Positions 45,136-54,450 of a stretch of DNA of 64,000 nt are shown piece after piece. Position 1 is the stretch's first letter, and each line of letters begins with the position of its first letter. The notes below the pieces were generated by a model. That model saw only the letters and a list, made by a program, of their open reading frames with translations. It was not told where the DNA came from and searched no databases. The stretch comes from Filimonas effusa (GTDB lineage Bacteria > Bacteroidota > Bacteroidia > Chitinophagales > Chitinophagaceae). The translations under genes and the position numbers were made by a program. The stretch covers positions 1,364,001 through 1,428,000 of the forward strand of contig NZ_SDHZ01000002.1 in NCBI RefSeq assembly GCF_004118675.1, in the 5' to 3' direction.

Positions 45136-46649
45136 TTCTTCCTGGTACTATATTCATAAATGAAGCTGCGGATATTTTCAGCTGCTTTAATTTCTTCCTC
45201 TCTCCACGGCAGCGACGTCTGCCGCACCGTTTGCTGCCATAATGAAAACGAAAACCGCGGATGATATGTTTTATTATCTCCTTCAAAACGGATAGCCTCA
45301 TTAGGATTCCCGCCCCAGTTCACGGTATGTATCACCTCAGGACGGAATACCGCCAGGTACGCATCTTCGCTTTCTCCCAAAGGAATAACAAGCAAACCAC
45401 TTCCAATGTTGGCATAAGAAGCAGCATGCTCATTAACAGCCGCTAGATTATTTTCATGAAAAACCTCCTGCTGCTTCTTGGCGCTAAGCCACATCGCCAG
45501 GTCGGCAAGCTCATCCCGGGCAGGCACCTCACCCACCGAAACAATCCGCTCGTCCTGTATAAACGCAGCCCCGCCCGCACGAAACAGGCTTAATATATTG
45601 CTCCCGTTTGCCACAAAGGCATCCGCCAGCTTAGAATTATTATAAATAGCTTCAATAAAATTCAACCGCTTACTGTTAATAGATGTATCAAACGCCAGCT
45701 GCTCCTTGTGCAGCAACGAAGCGATCTTTGTCGATAGCACGTTCGATAACAACTCAAACACCGCACACTCCTGGTAGCTCATAGGCTTCGCCGTACGGTG
45801 ATGACAGGCTATTAACCCCCAGAGCGTATCGTTATGAATAATACGGGTCGACATAGAAGCAATCACTCCCATATTCTTCAGGTATTCAAGATGCACAGCC
45901 GCTACACCACGCACGTTACAATCCGATAGATCCACGAAAGAATGCGTGAGCGGATTAATGACCGGGTATAACTTTTCAGGCTTATAAAGCCTGTCGGGAA
46001 TAAACCGGTAAGGGTTCTTAAGATACAACGCACGCGCCTGCTTCGGAATATCCGATGCGGGGAAAGTGAACCCCATATACGACTCCATCCCCTCTTCCAT
46101 TTCCTCCGCAACAACATTCCCGTTCCACTGCGCATCAAACTGGTAAACCATCACCTTATCAAAACCAGAGATCTTTTTCAGCTCCTGCGCAGCAATCCTG
46201 CATATCTCACGCGTGGTCTCAGCCAGGTCTATCGCAGCCATCGCATATTTGATGTCCTGGTAAACATCCACAAAAGGCGTTTCCGAAGTCTGCCCCATCG
46301 TAGCCAGTTCCAGCTCAAGTAAAAGATAACGCTCCCGGGCATGAATAATGGAAAGCACCTTTACGCCATTAATAGTAAGCAGCACAGGTATCTTATCACG
46401 GATCTTCTTTTCAAATTTGCTTTTTAGCGTAGCAGCAGATCGCTCATCAAGATACTCCGCTAATGAATGCTGCACCAGCTCCTGCGCCGTGATCTCAAAG
46501 ATCTGCGGAACGTTTTCACTCGCCTGCACTATATTCAAACTCTCCTGCTCCAATACCAGCAACACGCCATAAGGCTGGATTACATTTATATGATGGATCG
46601 GAAGGCTTCCACAAAAGGTTGAATCGTAATTATTCGTATTAATATTCAT
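45132..46649 (-). CDS. bphP: Bacteriophytochrome photosensory module without kinase
   Basis: A 505-aa PAS-GAF-PHY protein. Cys13 in TFCGSLPIHHINVIQPYG aligns with the biliverdin-binding Cys of bacteriophytochromes (CEREPIH in Deinococcus). The GAF domain has FPASDIPKQARALY (the conserved D-I-P loop) and RGVAAVHLEYLKNMGVIASM (chromophore-contact His). The PHY tongue motif PRxSF is present as HPRFSFSLW. The protein ends after the PHY exit helix (ENIRSFIYEYSTRKK), so it has no output domain. The ATG of the CheB-CheR kinase overlaps its stop by 4 bp. It should be a red/far-red sensor that signals to that kinase. No heme oxygenase gene is in the window to supply biliverdin. Confidence 0.9.
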   Translation of the reverse strand: MNINTNNYDSTFCGSLPIHHINVIQPYGVLLVLEQESLNIVQASENVPQIFEITAQELVQHSLAEYLDERSAATLKSKFEKKIRDKIPVLLTINGVKVLSIIHARERYLLLELELATMGQTSETPFVDVYQDIKYAMAAIDLAETTREICRIAAQELKKISGFDKVMVYQFDAQWNGNVVAEEMEEGMESYMGFTFPASDIPKQARALYLKNPYRFIPDRLYKPEKLYPVINPLTHSFVDLSDCNVRGVAAVHLEYLKNMGVIASMSTRIIHNDTLWGLIACHHRTAKPMSYQECAVFELLSNVLSTKIASLLHKEQLAFDTSINSKRLNFIEAIYNNSKLADAFVANGSNILSLFRAGGAAFIQDERIVSVGEVPARDELADLAMWLSAKKQQEVFHENNLAAVNEHAASYANIGSGLLVIPLGESEDAYLAVFRPEVIHTVNWGGNPNEAIRFEGDNKTYHPRFSFSLWQQTVRQTSLPWREEEIKAAENIRSFIYEYSTRKK

Positions 46650-46947
46650 GTCGAAGGATCACTGGGCTTTTAAATTGCATATTGCGTAAAGCATAGATTG
46701 TGCCGGCTAAATACGGTAATTTCCTATAAGACGGATGGGGGAAATATTTTCCCACCCTGCCAAACATACGTATGGCCCTTACTTTCAGCATAACAACACA
46801 TGCTTTTTGTTTAATAATTTGGTTTAACCGAAACAGGGCTGGCTTATAACAGGGGACTATAAACAATAAAATTAGCTGATAACCAGTGAATAGCAAAAAT
46901 CAAAACTCAGTTATATTGCTATAACACGTACCTTTTACATTCAAGAA

Positions 46948-48888
46948 ATGCGCAACATGAAAAGCCTTGTTCTCCTTTTTGCCACTACACTGCTATTATT
47001 ATCCGGCTTAAAAAGCCAGGAATCTTCTAACATTTCATTAATTCCACAACCAGTGTCGGTTGCCCGGGGTACAGGCTTTTACCAGCTGAAAGATCCTCTT
47101 ATTATCAGCGCCCCTCCGCAAAACGACTCGGTAAAATTCGTAGCCAACTTTTTAAGCAACCGGCTCGTCAATACAAAAGGAGGCTGGGTATCCACTGAAT
47201 TTTCAGAATCCGCCGGCAAGGCACCTATCCGCCTCCAACTGCTTCCCAAAGAAGATAACGAAATCGGAAAAGAAGGTTACCACCTTTCCGTTTCAGAAGA
47301 AAACGGCGTGTTAATCACCGCCAATACCTCAACAGGTCTTTTCTATGGCGTACAAACGCTCCTGCAGTTATTACCCACAGCTGCCGCCGGCCATACGGTA
47401 GTCGAAGGCGTACAATGGCAGATCCCCGCCGTTACCATCAAAGACTACCCACGCTTCAAATGGAGAGGTATGCTCATGGACGTAGCACGTCACTTCTTCA
47501 CCAAAGAACAGGTGAAACAGTTCATCGATAACATGGCCACCTTCAAATTCAACATGCTGCACCTGCACCTGAGCGATGACCAGGCATGGCGTGTCGAAAT
47601 TAAACGCCTGCCACGCCTCACGGAAGTAGGCGCCTGGCGCGCAGAACGCACCGGCAGATGGGGCGAATTCACCAAACCATCACCCGACGAACCCAAAACC
47701 TACGGCGGCTTCTATACTCACGACGACATAAAAGAACTCGTAAAATATGCAGCAGAAAGAAACGTGACCATCCTCCCCGAAATAGATGTCCCCGGCCATA
47801 GCCTCGCCGCCATAGCCGCCTACCCCAACCTCACCTGTACACCCGGTACCTACCAGGTTAGCTCCGGTGAACGTATCATGGTTTGGGATAAAGGCACCTT
47901 CTACGCCCTACAGGATAATAACCTCTGCCCCATCAACGAAAGGGTTTACTCCTTTCTCGATACAGTATTCACCGAAATAGCAGAATTATTCCCGTTCCAG
48001 TATATCCACATGGGTGGCGACGAATGCTACAAAGGCTTCTGGGAAAAAAACAAACAAGTACAGGCATTCATGAAAAAGCAGGGATTGAAAGATGCCAATG
48101 AATTACAAAGCTATTTCGTAAAACGCGTGGAAAAGATCATCCAGTCAAAAGGAAAACGCCTCATGGGCTGGGACGAGATCCTGCACGGCGGCCTGCCCCC
48201 CGATGCTACAGTAATGAGCTGGCAGGGAATGAAAGGTGGCATCGAAGCAGCCAAACAAGGACACCAGGTTGTAATGTCCCCCAATAGCTACGCTTATCTC
48301 GACCTCTACCAGGGCGACCCCATTGCCGAACCCCCAACCTATTCCATGGTTCGCCTAAGCAAAGCATACGAATTCGATCCCATGCCACCCGGCGTAGACT
48401 CATCACTCATCTTGGGCGGTCAATGTAACCTATGGGCCGAACGCCTGCATACCATGCGCCACGCAGAATATATGCTCTGGCCCCGTGCACTGGCTATCTC
48501 GGAAAGCATATGGAGCCAGCCCGCAGCCAAAAACTGGAACAGCTTTATAAGCAAAGTGGAACATCAGTTCAACCGCTTCGACGCCGCATCCATCAACTAC
48601 TCACGCAGTATGTACGACCCCATCTTCAAAGCCGGTAAGGATAGCAACGACTCTTTACAAATAACGCTCTCAACAGAAATAGAAGGACTCGACATTTTCT
48701 ACAGCTTCGATGAAATGTTTCCCGACCAGTTCTATCCTAAATACACAACCCCGCTAAGCGTCCCCAAAGGAGCAGCCAACCTCAGGGTAGTCACCTACCG
48801 CAACGGCAAACCAGTGGGTAAACAAATAAAAATGCCTGTAATTGAATTGAAGAAACGCGCCGGTATCAAAGTGAAGGAAACGCCTTAA
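46948..48888 (+). CDS. GH20 beta-N-acetylhexosaminidase
   Basis: A 646-aa exported enzyme that removes terminal N-acetylglucosamine or N-acetylgalactosamine. The signal peptide (MRNMKSLVLLFATTLLLLSG) is followed by the GH20b N-terminal domain (about 30-150) and the TIM barrel (about 160-510). The substrate-assisted Asp358-Glu359 pair lies in HMGGDECYKGFWE. A C-terminal beta domain (about 540-640) follows, with an FN3-like STEIEGLDIFYSFDEM. It could act on chitin oligomers or host/peptidoglycan sugars. The 298-bp gap upstream (46650-46947), shared with the phytochrome gene, shows no other gene. Met4 is an alternative start. Confidence 0.93.
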   Translation: MRNMKSLVLLFATTLLLLSGLKSQESSNISLIPQPVSVARGTGFYQLKDPLIISAPPQNDSVKFVANFLSNRLVNTKGGWVSTEFSESAGKAPIRLQLLPKEDNEIGKEGYHLSVSEENGVLITANTSTGLFYGVQTLLQLLPTAAAGHTVVEGVQWQIPAVTIKDYPRFKWRGMLMDVARHFFTKEQVKQFIDNMATFKFNMLHLHLSDDQAWRVEIKRLPRLTEVGAWRAERTGRWGEFTKPSPDEPKTYGGFYTHDDIKELVKYAAERNVTILPEIDVPGHSLAAIAAYPNLTCTPGTYQVSSGERIMVWDKGTFYALQDNNLCPINERVYSFLDTVFTEIAELFPFQYIHMGGDECYKGFWEKNKQVQAFMKKQGLKDANELQSYFVKRVEKIIQSKGKRLMGWDEILHGGLPPDATVMSWQGMKGGIEAAKQGHQVVMSPNSYAYLDLYQGDPIAEPPTYSMVRLSKAYEFDPMPPGVDSSLILGGQCNLWAERLHTMRHAEYMLWPRALAISESIWSQPAAKNWNSFISKVEHQFNRFDAASINYSRSMYDPIFKAGKDSNDSLQITLSTEIEGLDIFYSFDEMFPDQFYPKYTTPLSVPKGAANLRVVTYRNGKPVGKQIKMPVIELKKRAGIKVKETP

Positions 48889-48903
48889 GCCTGGGTAAAA
48901 GGC

Positions 48904-49641
48904 CTAGGCTTTGCCCTCCCACTCAGCATAAAACTGCTCCAGAAAGCGCTCCATGAACAAATGCCTTTCACAAGCCATAGCCTTCCCGGTAGCAGTATTC
49001 ATTTTGTCTTTAAGCAACAGCAGCTTCTCATAAAAATGATTGATGGTGGGCGCTGTGCTCTGTTTATACTGCTCTTTGGTCATATGAAGCGCCGGCGCAA
49101 TAGCCGGGTCGTAAATAGCCCTGTTTTTAAACCCACCGTAATTGAAAGCCCTGGCAATACCAATGGCCCCGATAGCATCAAGACGGTCAGCATCCTGCAC
49201 AATCCCCAGCTCAGGCGTATAAAAATCAGCCTGGCTTTCATTGCTAAGCTGGCCCTTACCCTGCCCTTTAAAATGGTTTCCCCCCTTGAAAGAAATATGC
49301 TGAACAATGTTCACCACCTGCCCTATGATAGCGGCAGGCAGGTCAAGTGTCTCCAGAAAAAAACGGGCTTTAATTGGGCCAATAGCCTCATCGCCATTAT
49401 GAAATTTCGCGTCGGCAATATCATGCAAAAGAGCCCCCAGCTCAACAACCAGTAAGTTTACCCCGCTTCCATCCCCGGCCGGCTCGGGAAGCCTCGCACT
49501 TTCACCTTCCGCAATTGCACGCGCCGTTTGCCACACCCGGTAAATATGAAACCAGTCATGGCCGGATTCCGCACCCGCCAGTGCCTGTTGTACATAGGCT
49601 GCTGTAGTCTCTATTATCTTTTCCTCTTGGGATAATTCCAT
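48904..49641 (-). CDS. HD-domain phosphohydrolase (YedJ-like)
   Basis: A 245-aa metal-dependent phosphohydrolase. The start at 49641 (MELSQEEKIIETTAAYVQQ) gives the usual short helix before the first metal His; 49668 is the alternative. Ligands are His in HDWFHIYRVW, the HD pair in GALLHDIADAKF and a distal Asp in VQDADRLDAIGAIG. Relatives include YedJ of E. coli; substrates are poorly known, perhaps nucleotides. It is convergent with the GH20 gene (15 bp apart) and divergent from the radical SAM gene. Confidence 0.9.
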   Translation of the reverse strand: MELSQEEKIIETTAAYVQQALAGAESGHDWFHIYRVWQTARAIAEGESARLPEPAGDGSGVNLLVVELGALLHDIADAKFHNGDEAIGPIKARFFLETLDLPAAIIGQVVNIVQHISFKGGNHFKGQGKGQLSNESQADFYTPELGIVQDADRLDAIGAIGIARAFNYGGFKNRAIYDPAIAPALHMTKEQYKQSTAPTINHFYEKLLLLKDKMNTATGKAMACERHLFMERFLEQFYAEWEGKA

Positions 49642-49725
49642 GGGTATCGTTTCTGCAAATGTAGGCATTCAATCATTTTGCTCATTTTTTTATCATTGCT
49701 ATATTTTTTAGTATTTTTATCTCCC

Positions 49726-50982
49726 ATGTGTGATAGAATATTAGAGAAGCTGGCCATTTTAGCCGATGCAGCCAAGTACGATGTCAGCTGTTCTTCCAGC
49801 GGCAGCGACCGTAAAAACAACAACCAGGGATTGGGCAATGGCCATAAATCCGGCATCTGCCATGCCTATACCGCAGATGGCCGCTGCGTATCGTTACTAA
49901 AGATCTTACTAACCAACCATTGCATTTATAATTGCGCCTATTGTGTCAGCCGTAGCAGTAACGATATCAAACGCGCTGCCTTCACAGTCCAGGAAGTGGT
50001 AGACCTCACCATCCAGTTTTACCGCCGCAACTATATCGAAGGCCTGTTCCTAAGTTCAGGCATCTTCAGAGACCCCGATTATACAATGGAACGGCTTGTC
50101 CGGATCGCAAAAAAACTGCGTACAGAACACCGCTTCAATGGATACATCCACCTGAAAGCCATCCCCGGAGCCAGCGAATCCCTGCTGCGCGAAGCCGGAC
50201 TGTATGCCGATCGCTTAAGCATTAACGTAGAAATGCCCACAGAACAAAGCCTGCAGCTGCTGGCGCCCGAAAAAAAACGGACCGACATGCTGCACCCCAT
50301 GAAATACCTATCCAACGAAATCACCCAGTACCAGCACGATAAAAAGATCTTCAAAAAAACACCGCTGTTCGCCCCGGCAGGCCAAAGCACACAAATGGTC
50401 ATCGGCGCTACACCCGAAAACGATATGCAGATCCTGTTCATGTCACACTACTTCTATCAGAAAATGCAATTGAAACGGGTCTATTATTCAGGTTATATCC
50501 CCATCAGCTACGACAACCGCCTGCCCGCAATAGGCACACCCGTGCCCATGATCCGCGAACATCGTTTATACCAGGCCGACTGGCTCATGCGGTTTTATGG
50601 CTTTGGAGTTGAAGAGATTGTAAACCCCGATTACCCGCTGCTGGATATGGATATAGATCCGAAATTAAGCTGGGCTCTACGCAACCTCCATTTATTTCCC
50701 GTAGATATAAACAAAGCAGACCTCTCACTCTTATTACGGGTACCAGGCATAGGCGTTTCGTCAGCACAGAAAATAGTAGCGGCACGGCGCTTCCATACTT
50801 TACACTACGAACATTTAAAAAAGATAGGCATCAGTTTCAGCACAGCGCGGTATTTCATTACCACTAAAGCCGATGGCTTCAGGGAAAGAGACCTTACCCC
50901 TATGCAAATAAAACAACAGCTGTTAACCATACAGCGAAGCAAGTACCGCCCCAACTTTTCCCCACAGCTTCAACTCTTCTAA
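49726..50982 (+). CDS. Radical SAM protein of a DNA modification/repair pair (TIGR03916-like)
   Basis: A 418-aa radical SAM protein. The start at 49726 (MCDRILEKLAILADAAKYDV) matches the usual N-terminus of the family; the longer frame from 49678 adds an implausible hydrophobic stub. The 4Fe-4S ligands are Cys66, Cys70 and Cys73 (CIYNCAYC). The C-terminus holds a helix-hairpin-helix DNA-binding motif (LLRVPGIGVSSAQKIVAARR). This family is always found beside a uracil-DNA-glycosylase-linked protein and is presumed to act on DNA, with a likeness to spore photoproduct lyase. The next gene, 3 bp downstream, is that partner. Confidence 0.92.
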   Translation: MCDRILEKLAILADAAKYDVSCSSSGSDRKNNNQGLGNGHKSGICHAYTADGRCVSLLKILLTNHCIYNCAYCVSRSSNDIKRAAFTVQEVVDLTIQFYRRNYIEGLFLSSGIFRDPDYTMERLVRIAKKLRTEHRFNGYIHLKAIPGASESLLREAGLYADRLSINVEMPTEQSLQLLAPEKKRTDMLHPMKYLSNEITQYQHDKKIFKKTPLFAPAGQSTQMVIGATPENDMQILFMSHYFYQKMQLKRVYYSGYIPISYDNRLPAIGTPVPMIREHRLYQADWLMRFYGFGVEEIVNPDYPLLDMDIDPKLSWALRNLHLFPVDINKADLSLLLRVPGIGVSSAQKIVAARRFHTLHYEHLKKIGISFSTARYFITTKADGFRERDLTPMQIKQQLLTIQRSKYRPNFSPQLQLF

Positions 50983-50985
50983 GTA

Positions 50986-51756
50986 ATGCAGTTACTCGTT
51001 TACGATGGCAGCTTCGCCGGCATCCTTTGCGCCGTCTTCGACGTATTTGAATACAAATTCAAAGAGGTAAGACTTGTTCTTGCCAACACGCAAAGTGGCC
51101 TCTTGTTTGGCCGGGAACATACCGTTATCACCGATGAAACAAAAGCCGCACGTGTATTTACAGGTTTAAGCAAGCGCATATCGGCAAGAGCATTAACACA
51201 GCTGCGGTTAGCCTACCTGTCCGAACAGGCAGATATCGCCGGTATACTGGTACATTACATGCAGTACGCCTTCACCTCACCAACTTCGGTAGAAACAGAT
51301 TTTAGCCACCCCGCCGTATTATCAGTCGCTCAGGTAGCACGAAAAGTAAACCGTGAAAAACACCGCATGGAAGCCTTCATCCGCTTTCAGCTTACAACAG
51401 ACCAGATCTATTATGCAGTGATAGAGCCCGACTTTAATGTACTTCCCGTCATTGCAAATCATTTTAAAGAACGGTTTGCCGATCAGGATTGGCTGATCTA
51501 TGATGCCCGGCGCAAATATGGCCTTCATTATAACAGGCAGGAGTTAACCGTTGCCACCATTACATTTGAAGGCCCGGTGCAGGCAAAAAACAGCAGCGCA
51601 GTATACGATGCATCAGAAACCCTGTACCAGGAATTATGGCGGCGTTATTTCAATAAAACCAATATAGAAGCCAGGAAGAATACACGCTTACATATCAGGC
51701 ACATGCCCCTGCGATACTGGAAATACCTCGTAGAAAAGCAGCCCGTGCGTTCATAG
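50986..51756 (+). CDS. DUF4130 / TIGR03915 probable DNA metabolism protein
   Basis: A 256-aa partner of the radical SAM protein, starting 3 bp after it. The N-terminal YDGSFAGILCAVFDVFEYKF and the later VARKVNREKHRMEAFIRFQ and FADQDWLIYDARRKYGLHY are the family signatures. Some homologues carry this part fused to a uracil-DNA glycosylase domain; here the glycosylase part is absent because the protein ends near the DUF4130 boundary (MPLRYWKYLVEKQPVRS). The role in DNA repair is inferred from the pairing. Confidence 0.9.
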   Translation: MQLLVYDGSFAGILCAVFDVFEYKFKEVRLVLANTQSGLLFGREHTVITDETKAARVFTGLSKRISARALTQLRLAYLSEQADIAGILVHYMQYAFTSPTSVETDFSHPAVLSVAQVARKVNREKHRMEAFIRFQLTTDQIYYAVIEPDFNVLPVIANHFKERFADQDWLIYDARRKYGLHYNRQELTVATITFEGPVQAKNSSAVYDASETLYQELWRRYFNKTNIEARKNTRLHIRHMPLRYWKYLVEKQPVRS

Positions 51757-51826
51757 GTTAGCAATAAATGCTATAGCACATAATGTACACAGGCGCCAGC
51801 AACCAGGCGGCAGCTTGTTATTCACA

Positions 51827-52477
51827 TCACATATAGGGCTTCAGTTGCTTATGCCATATGTCGTAACCACTGCTTAGCATATGAAGATTATCTTTCTTGA
51901 ACAACCCCGGCATAGGTTTGCCATCCTTCCCCAGCATGGGTTTAAATACATCCACAAAAGTCCATTTCGAATACTTTTGCGATGCTATGAACCGCGCAAC
52001 CAGGTTATTGAACTTTATAGTTTCAGCACTGAACTTCTCACGGCTGGGACTTGGCTTGGCAGATATAAAATAGAACTGGGTTGCCGGCAAACTATCATTC
52101 ATCAGCGCAAACACCCGCTTAAAAGTATGGAATACCGAATCGGCTTTAATACCCGAAGCAATATCATTTTCACCCGCATACAAGAATACTTTCGAAGGCT
52201 TATAGGGGAAGATGATCCTCGAAGCATATAACGGAATTTCGTAAAGATGACCGCCGCCAAAACCACGGCGAAAAGTAGCATAGTCCCTGAAACGCGTTTC
52301 AAAATCGTCCCAGAGCCTGATAGAAGAACTGCCGGTAAACAATAGCTGCCCTTTCTTGGGAAAGCTGATACTATCCTGTCGCTCAAATGCCCTGATCTCC
52401 TTTTCATGATGCCCTTGCTGGGCGTTGGCAGTAACCAGGAAACAACACGTGAACAGTAGCAGGAAATAATTTTTCAT
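51827..52477 (-). CDS. Exported SGNH/GDSL-type hydrolase
   Basis: A 216-aa esterase-like protein with a signal peptide (MKNYFLLLFTCCFLVTANAQ). The SGNH blocks are visible: block I LLFTGSSSIRLWDDF (Ser), block II RGFGGGHL (Gly), block III LYAGENDIASG (Asn) and block V KKDNLHMLSSGYDIW (Asp-x-x-His). The fold fits a carbohydrate esterase or lipase-like enzyme working in the periplasm; the substrate is unknown. It is convergent with the DUF4130 gene. Confidence 0.88.
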   Translation of the reverse strand: MKNYFLLLFTCCFLVTANAQQGHHEKEIRAFERQDSISFPKKGQLLFTGSSSIRLWDDFETRFRDYATFRRGFGGGHLYEIPLYASRIIFPYKPSKVFLYAGENDIASGIKADSVFHTFKRVFALMNDSLPATQFYFISAKPSPSREKFSAETIKFNNLVARFIASQKYSKWTFVDVFKPMLGKDGKPMPGLFKKDNLHMLSSGYDIWHKQLKPYM

Positions 52478-52940
52478 ATGTCTTATTTTCCCATGAAGTT
52501 ACTTTAGTTTTTTCCATTGCCAGGAGGCCCTCAGGCTGGAAACAAAATCATAGAACCGCCGCAACGCTTCTGCCCCCCTGGCCCCATAATCATTGGATCT
52601 TCTTCACCATTAAGCGCCTTAAGAAGCTTGGCTGCAGATATACGAGTACCGCAACCCTTAAAAGATAAGATTATTGAATACTCGATTTAATTATTAATAG
52701 GTCTGTGATCATCATACAAACAAAGCATCCAGCGATAGCAGCACAATCTCCGCTCCCTCAAACCCCGTTACCAATTACAGGCGTAGCCCTTGGCTATTTC
52801 AGCACCTATTCCCCACAAAGCAAACGGTACATTGTAAAATAATTCAATTGTCACAAAAGCCTGTTCCCAGGCCGCTATCGCCCTATGCCTGTGGCCTACA
52901 GCCCGTTCCGTATATAACTGGTAGAATTGTTACAAAATGT
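52478..52940. other. 463-bp intergenic region without a recognised gene
   Basis: No reading frame with coding character, tRNA or repeat was recognised between the SGNH hydrolase start and the QueD-like stop. Part of it (52655-52705) is AT-rich. It must hold the promoter of the SGNH gene at its left side and the transcript end of the QueD-like gene at its right side. No convincing terminator stem was found. Confidence 0.5.
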
Positions 52941-53492
52941 TTATTTCCTGTCGTCGTAATTCATGATCCCCTTTTCCGCAGCGTAACTTTTTAGCTGCTC
53001 CAGGCGAAAACGACTCCAGTTATCCCTTTCCTCGTTACTGATAGAGCTGCGGAAGCACGTCGTTGCACAGTTAGGCGTTTCATGCAATTTGATGGAATGG
53101 AGACGCAGATCCTGGTATTCAAGGAAAAGCGCGTCTATGGCCAGGAAAAGCTCTTTTGCCACATTTTCAACAGAAGGGTTGCAATATTCACCTTCGCCGT
53201 TGAGGCTCATGAGCCAGCGCCTGCTTTTGGTAGCGTCGGCCGCTTTAATGAGTTCCACATCCTTCGGATTGAGTATAACACCATGATCGAGCGTATCTTC
53301 TATCCACTGCACCCCTACCCTCTTAATTTCCTTGAAATCAATGGCATAACCTATTTGTTCCATAGCGCCGAATTCAAAGATCAGGTCATAGAGATAAGTG
53401 TGGCCATGGATGCTGAAACACTTCGTTTTTTCATTCATAATCCGGTGCCCGGCGTCGAAGGAGCCCTTTCTTTCAATCAATTGTATACCCAT
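52941..53492 (-). CDS. 6-pyruvoyl-tetrahydropterin synthase / QueD family protein
   Basis: A 183-aa PTPS/QueD homologue. The start at 53492 (MGIQLIERKGSFDAGHRIMN) is chosen because the 32 extra codons of the longer frame run through a hairpin and look non-coding. Zinc ligands are His in SFDAGHR and the HGH of CFSIHGHTYLYD, and the Cys before HGH is the catalytic one. LDHGVILNP and HETPNCATTCF are further family marks. QueD makes carboxy-tetrahydropterin for queuosine/7-deazaguanine; PTPS makes biopterin precursors. No other que gene is nearby, so the exact product is open. An insert of about 35 residues is present near the middle. Confidence 0.85.
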   Translation of the reverse strand: MGIQLIERKGSFDAGHRIMNEKTKCFSIHGHTYLYDLIFEFGAMEQIGYAIDFKEIKRVGVQWIEDTLDHGVILNPKDVELIKAADATKSRRWLMSLNGEGEYCNPSVENVAKELFLAIDALFLEYQDLRLHSIKLHETPNCATTCFRSSISNEERDNWSRFRLEQLKSYAAEKGIMNYDDRK

Positions 53493-53515
53493 CACAAAGC
53501 GGTTAAAAGTAGATC

Positions 53516-53533
53516 CCGGTTCGAGATAACCGG
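53516..53533 (-). promoter_or_regulatory. Hairpin in the leader of the QueD-like gene
   Basis: Perfect arms CCGGTT and AACCGG with a 6-nt loop lie 24-41 bp upstream of the chosen ATG at 53492. The sequence does not match the preQ1 riboswitch classes that I know. It may be a small leader structure or a protein site; the function is unknown. Confidence 0.35.
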
Positions 53534-53702
53534 AATTTAACCGCAAAGGTAATATTTTACACCGAAGCACGCCAGTGAGTAAAATCACCCCCAGAAACCG
53601 TTTCTACCAACGCTCATATACACACACTCCGCCTAAAGCTGCCTCCCGGTAGTTAAGCTGTCAAAAGAGGCACACCCAAAAACCGCAAAACCAGGCCAGC
53701 AT

Positions 53703-53743
53703 TTAACATTATTTCTCACATTTAACAATGTTAATTATCTTTA
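53703..53743 (+). promoter_or_regulatory. Inverted repeat and -7 box upstream of the TetR gene
   Basis: TTAACATT (53703-53710) and AATGTTAA (53727-53734) form a perfect 8-bp inverted repeat with a 16-bp spacer. ATTTAACA also occurs twice as a direct repeat. Next comes TATCTTTA at 53736-53743, a 7/8 match to the Bacteroidota -7 box, 20 bp before the ATG. An operator for autoregulation by the TetR protein is the simplest reading. Confidence 0.5.
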
Positions 53744-53763
53744 CCGGCGTTTAAAGCACAGAT

Positions 53764-54450
53764 ATGAAGCATAAAGAATTGCAGGGACAGCGGATGCGAG
53801 GCTATTTCCTGGAGGCAACAAAGGAGCTGCTGAAGTCCGAAGGACTACAAAGCATCAGCGTAAGAAGCATCGCAGATAAGGCAGGGTATTCCTACGCAAC
53901 CATGTACAGCTATTTCAAAGACGTGAACGACCTCGTCTTCCTCTGTGTCCAGTCGTTTTATGAAGAATGCAAACAGGAGGTAAGACAATCCCTACGCAAA
54001 AAAGAAAAAGGCATAAAAAGTCTTAAGGCCGCAATCCGCGCCTATGCCGACTATTTCATCCAGTATCCCGGCATCTTTGAATTGTTCTTCCTCGAGCGCA
54101 CAGGCGGTTCAAAAGAGCAGAAAGAGATCGCACAATTGATCAGCGCTTCACTCGACACCATCTGCGAAGAAGACTGGAACCACTGTCTCAGCAAAGGAGT
54201 AATAGAGGCAGCAACTATTGAACAGCTGAAAACCCAGGTCCGTTACACCGTGTACGGCTTATTGCTGTTATACCTGAACCGGAAAACGCCCGCATCTTAT
54301 ACCGAATTCATAAGCACCCTTACACGCCAGGTGGATACGATACTCGACGGTACAGCCAAAGCAATTCCGGCCCCACCTGCTGAAAGCGGCAGCACCGTTC
54401 AAAATGCACTTATTGCAATTAACGTAAAAAAGGTAAACAAACATGAGTAA
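53764..54450 (+). CDS. TetR/AcrR family transcriptional regulator
   Basis: A 228-aa regulator. The N-terminal helix-turn-helix domain (about 8-55) has SISVRSIADKAGYSYATMYSYFKDVNDLVFL, where AGYSYATMYSYF is the recognition part. The C-terminal domain (about 60-190) is helical, for ligand binding and dimer formation, and includes YPGIFELFFLERTGG. The last 35 residues are a low-complexity tail that runs into the next gene, overlapping it by 8 bp. The ligand is unknown. Confidence 0.9.
   Translation: MKHKELQGQRMRGYFLEATKELLKSEGLQSISVRSIADKAGYSYATMYSYFKDVNDLVFLCVQSFYEECKQEVRQSLRKKEKGIKSLKAAIRAYADYFIQYPGIFELFFLERTGGSKEQKEIAQLISASLDTICEEDWNHCLSKGVIEAATIEQLKTQVRYTVYGLLLLYLNRKTPASYTEFISTLTRQVDTILDGTAKAIPAPPAESGSTVQNALIAINVKKVNKHE

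Noticed and set aside
48887-48911. Terminator between the GH20 and HD genes
   Set aside because: A 6-bp stem (AAGCCT/AGGCTT) overlaps both gene ends and lacks a T run.
53516-53533. preQ1 riboswitch before the QueD-like gene
   Set aside because: Only a simple 6-bp hairpin is present; the conserved aptamer sequence and pseudoknot tail are not seen.
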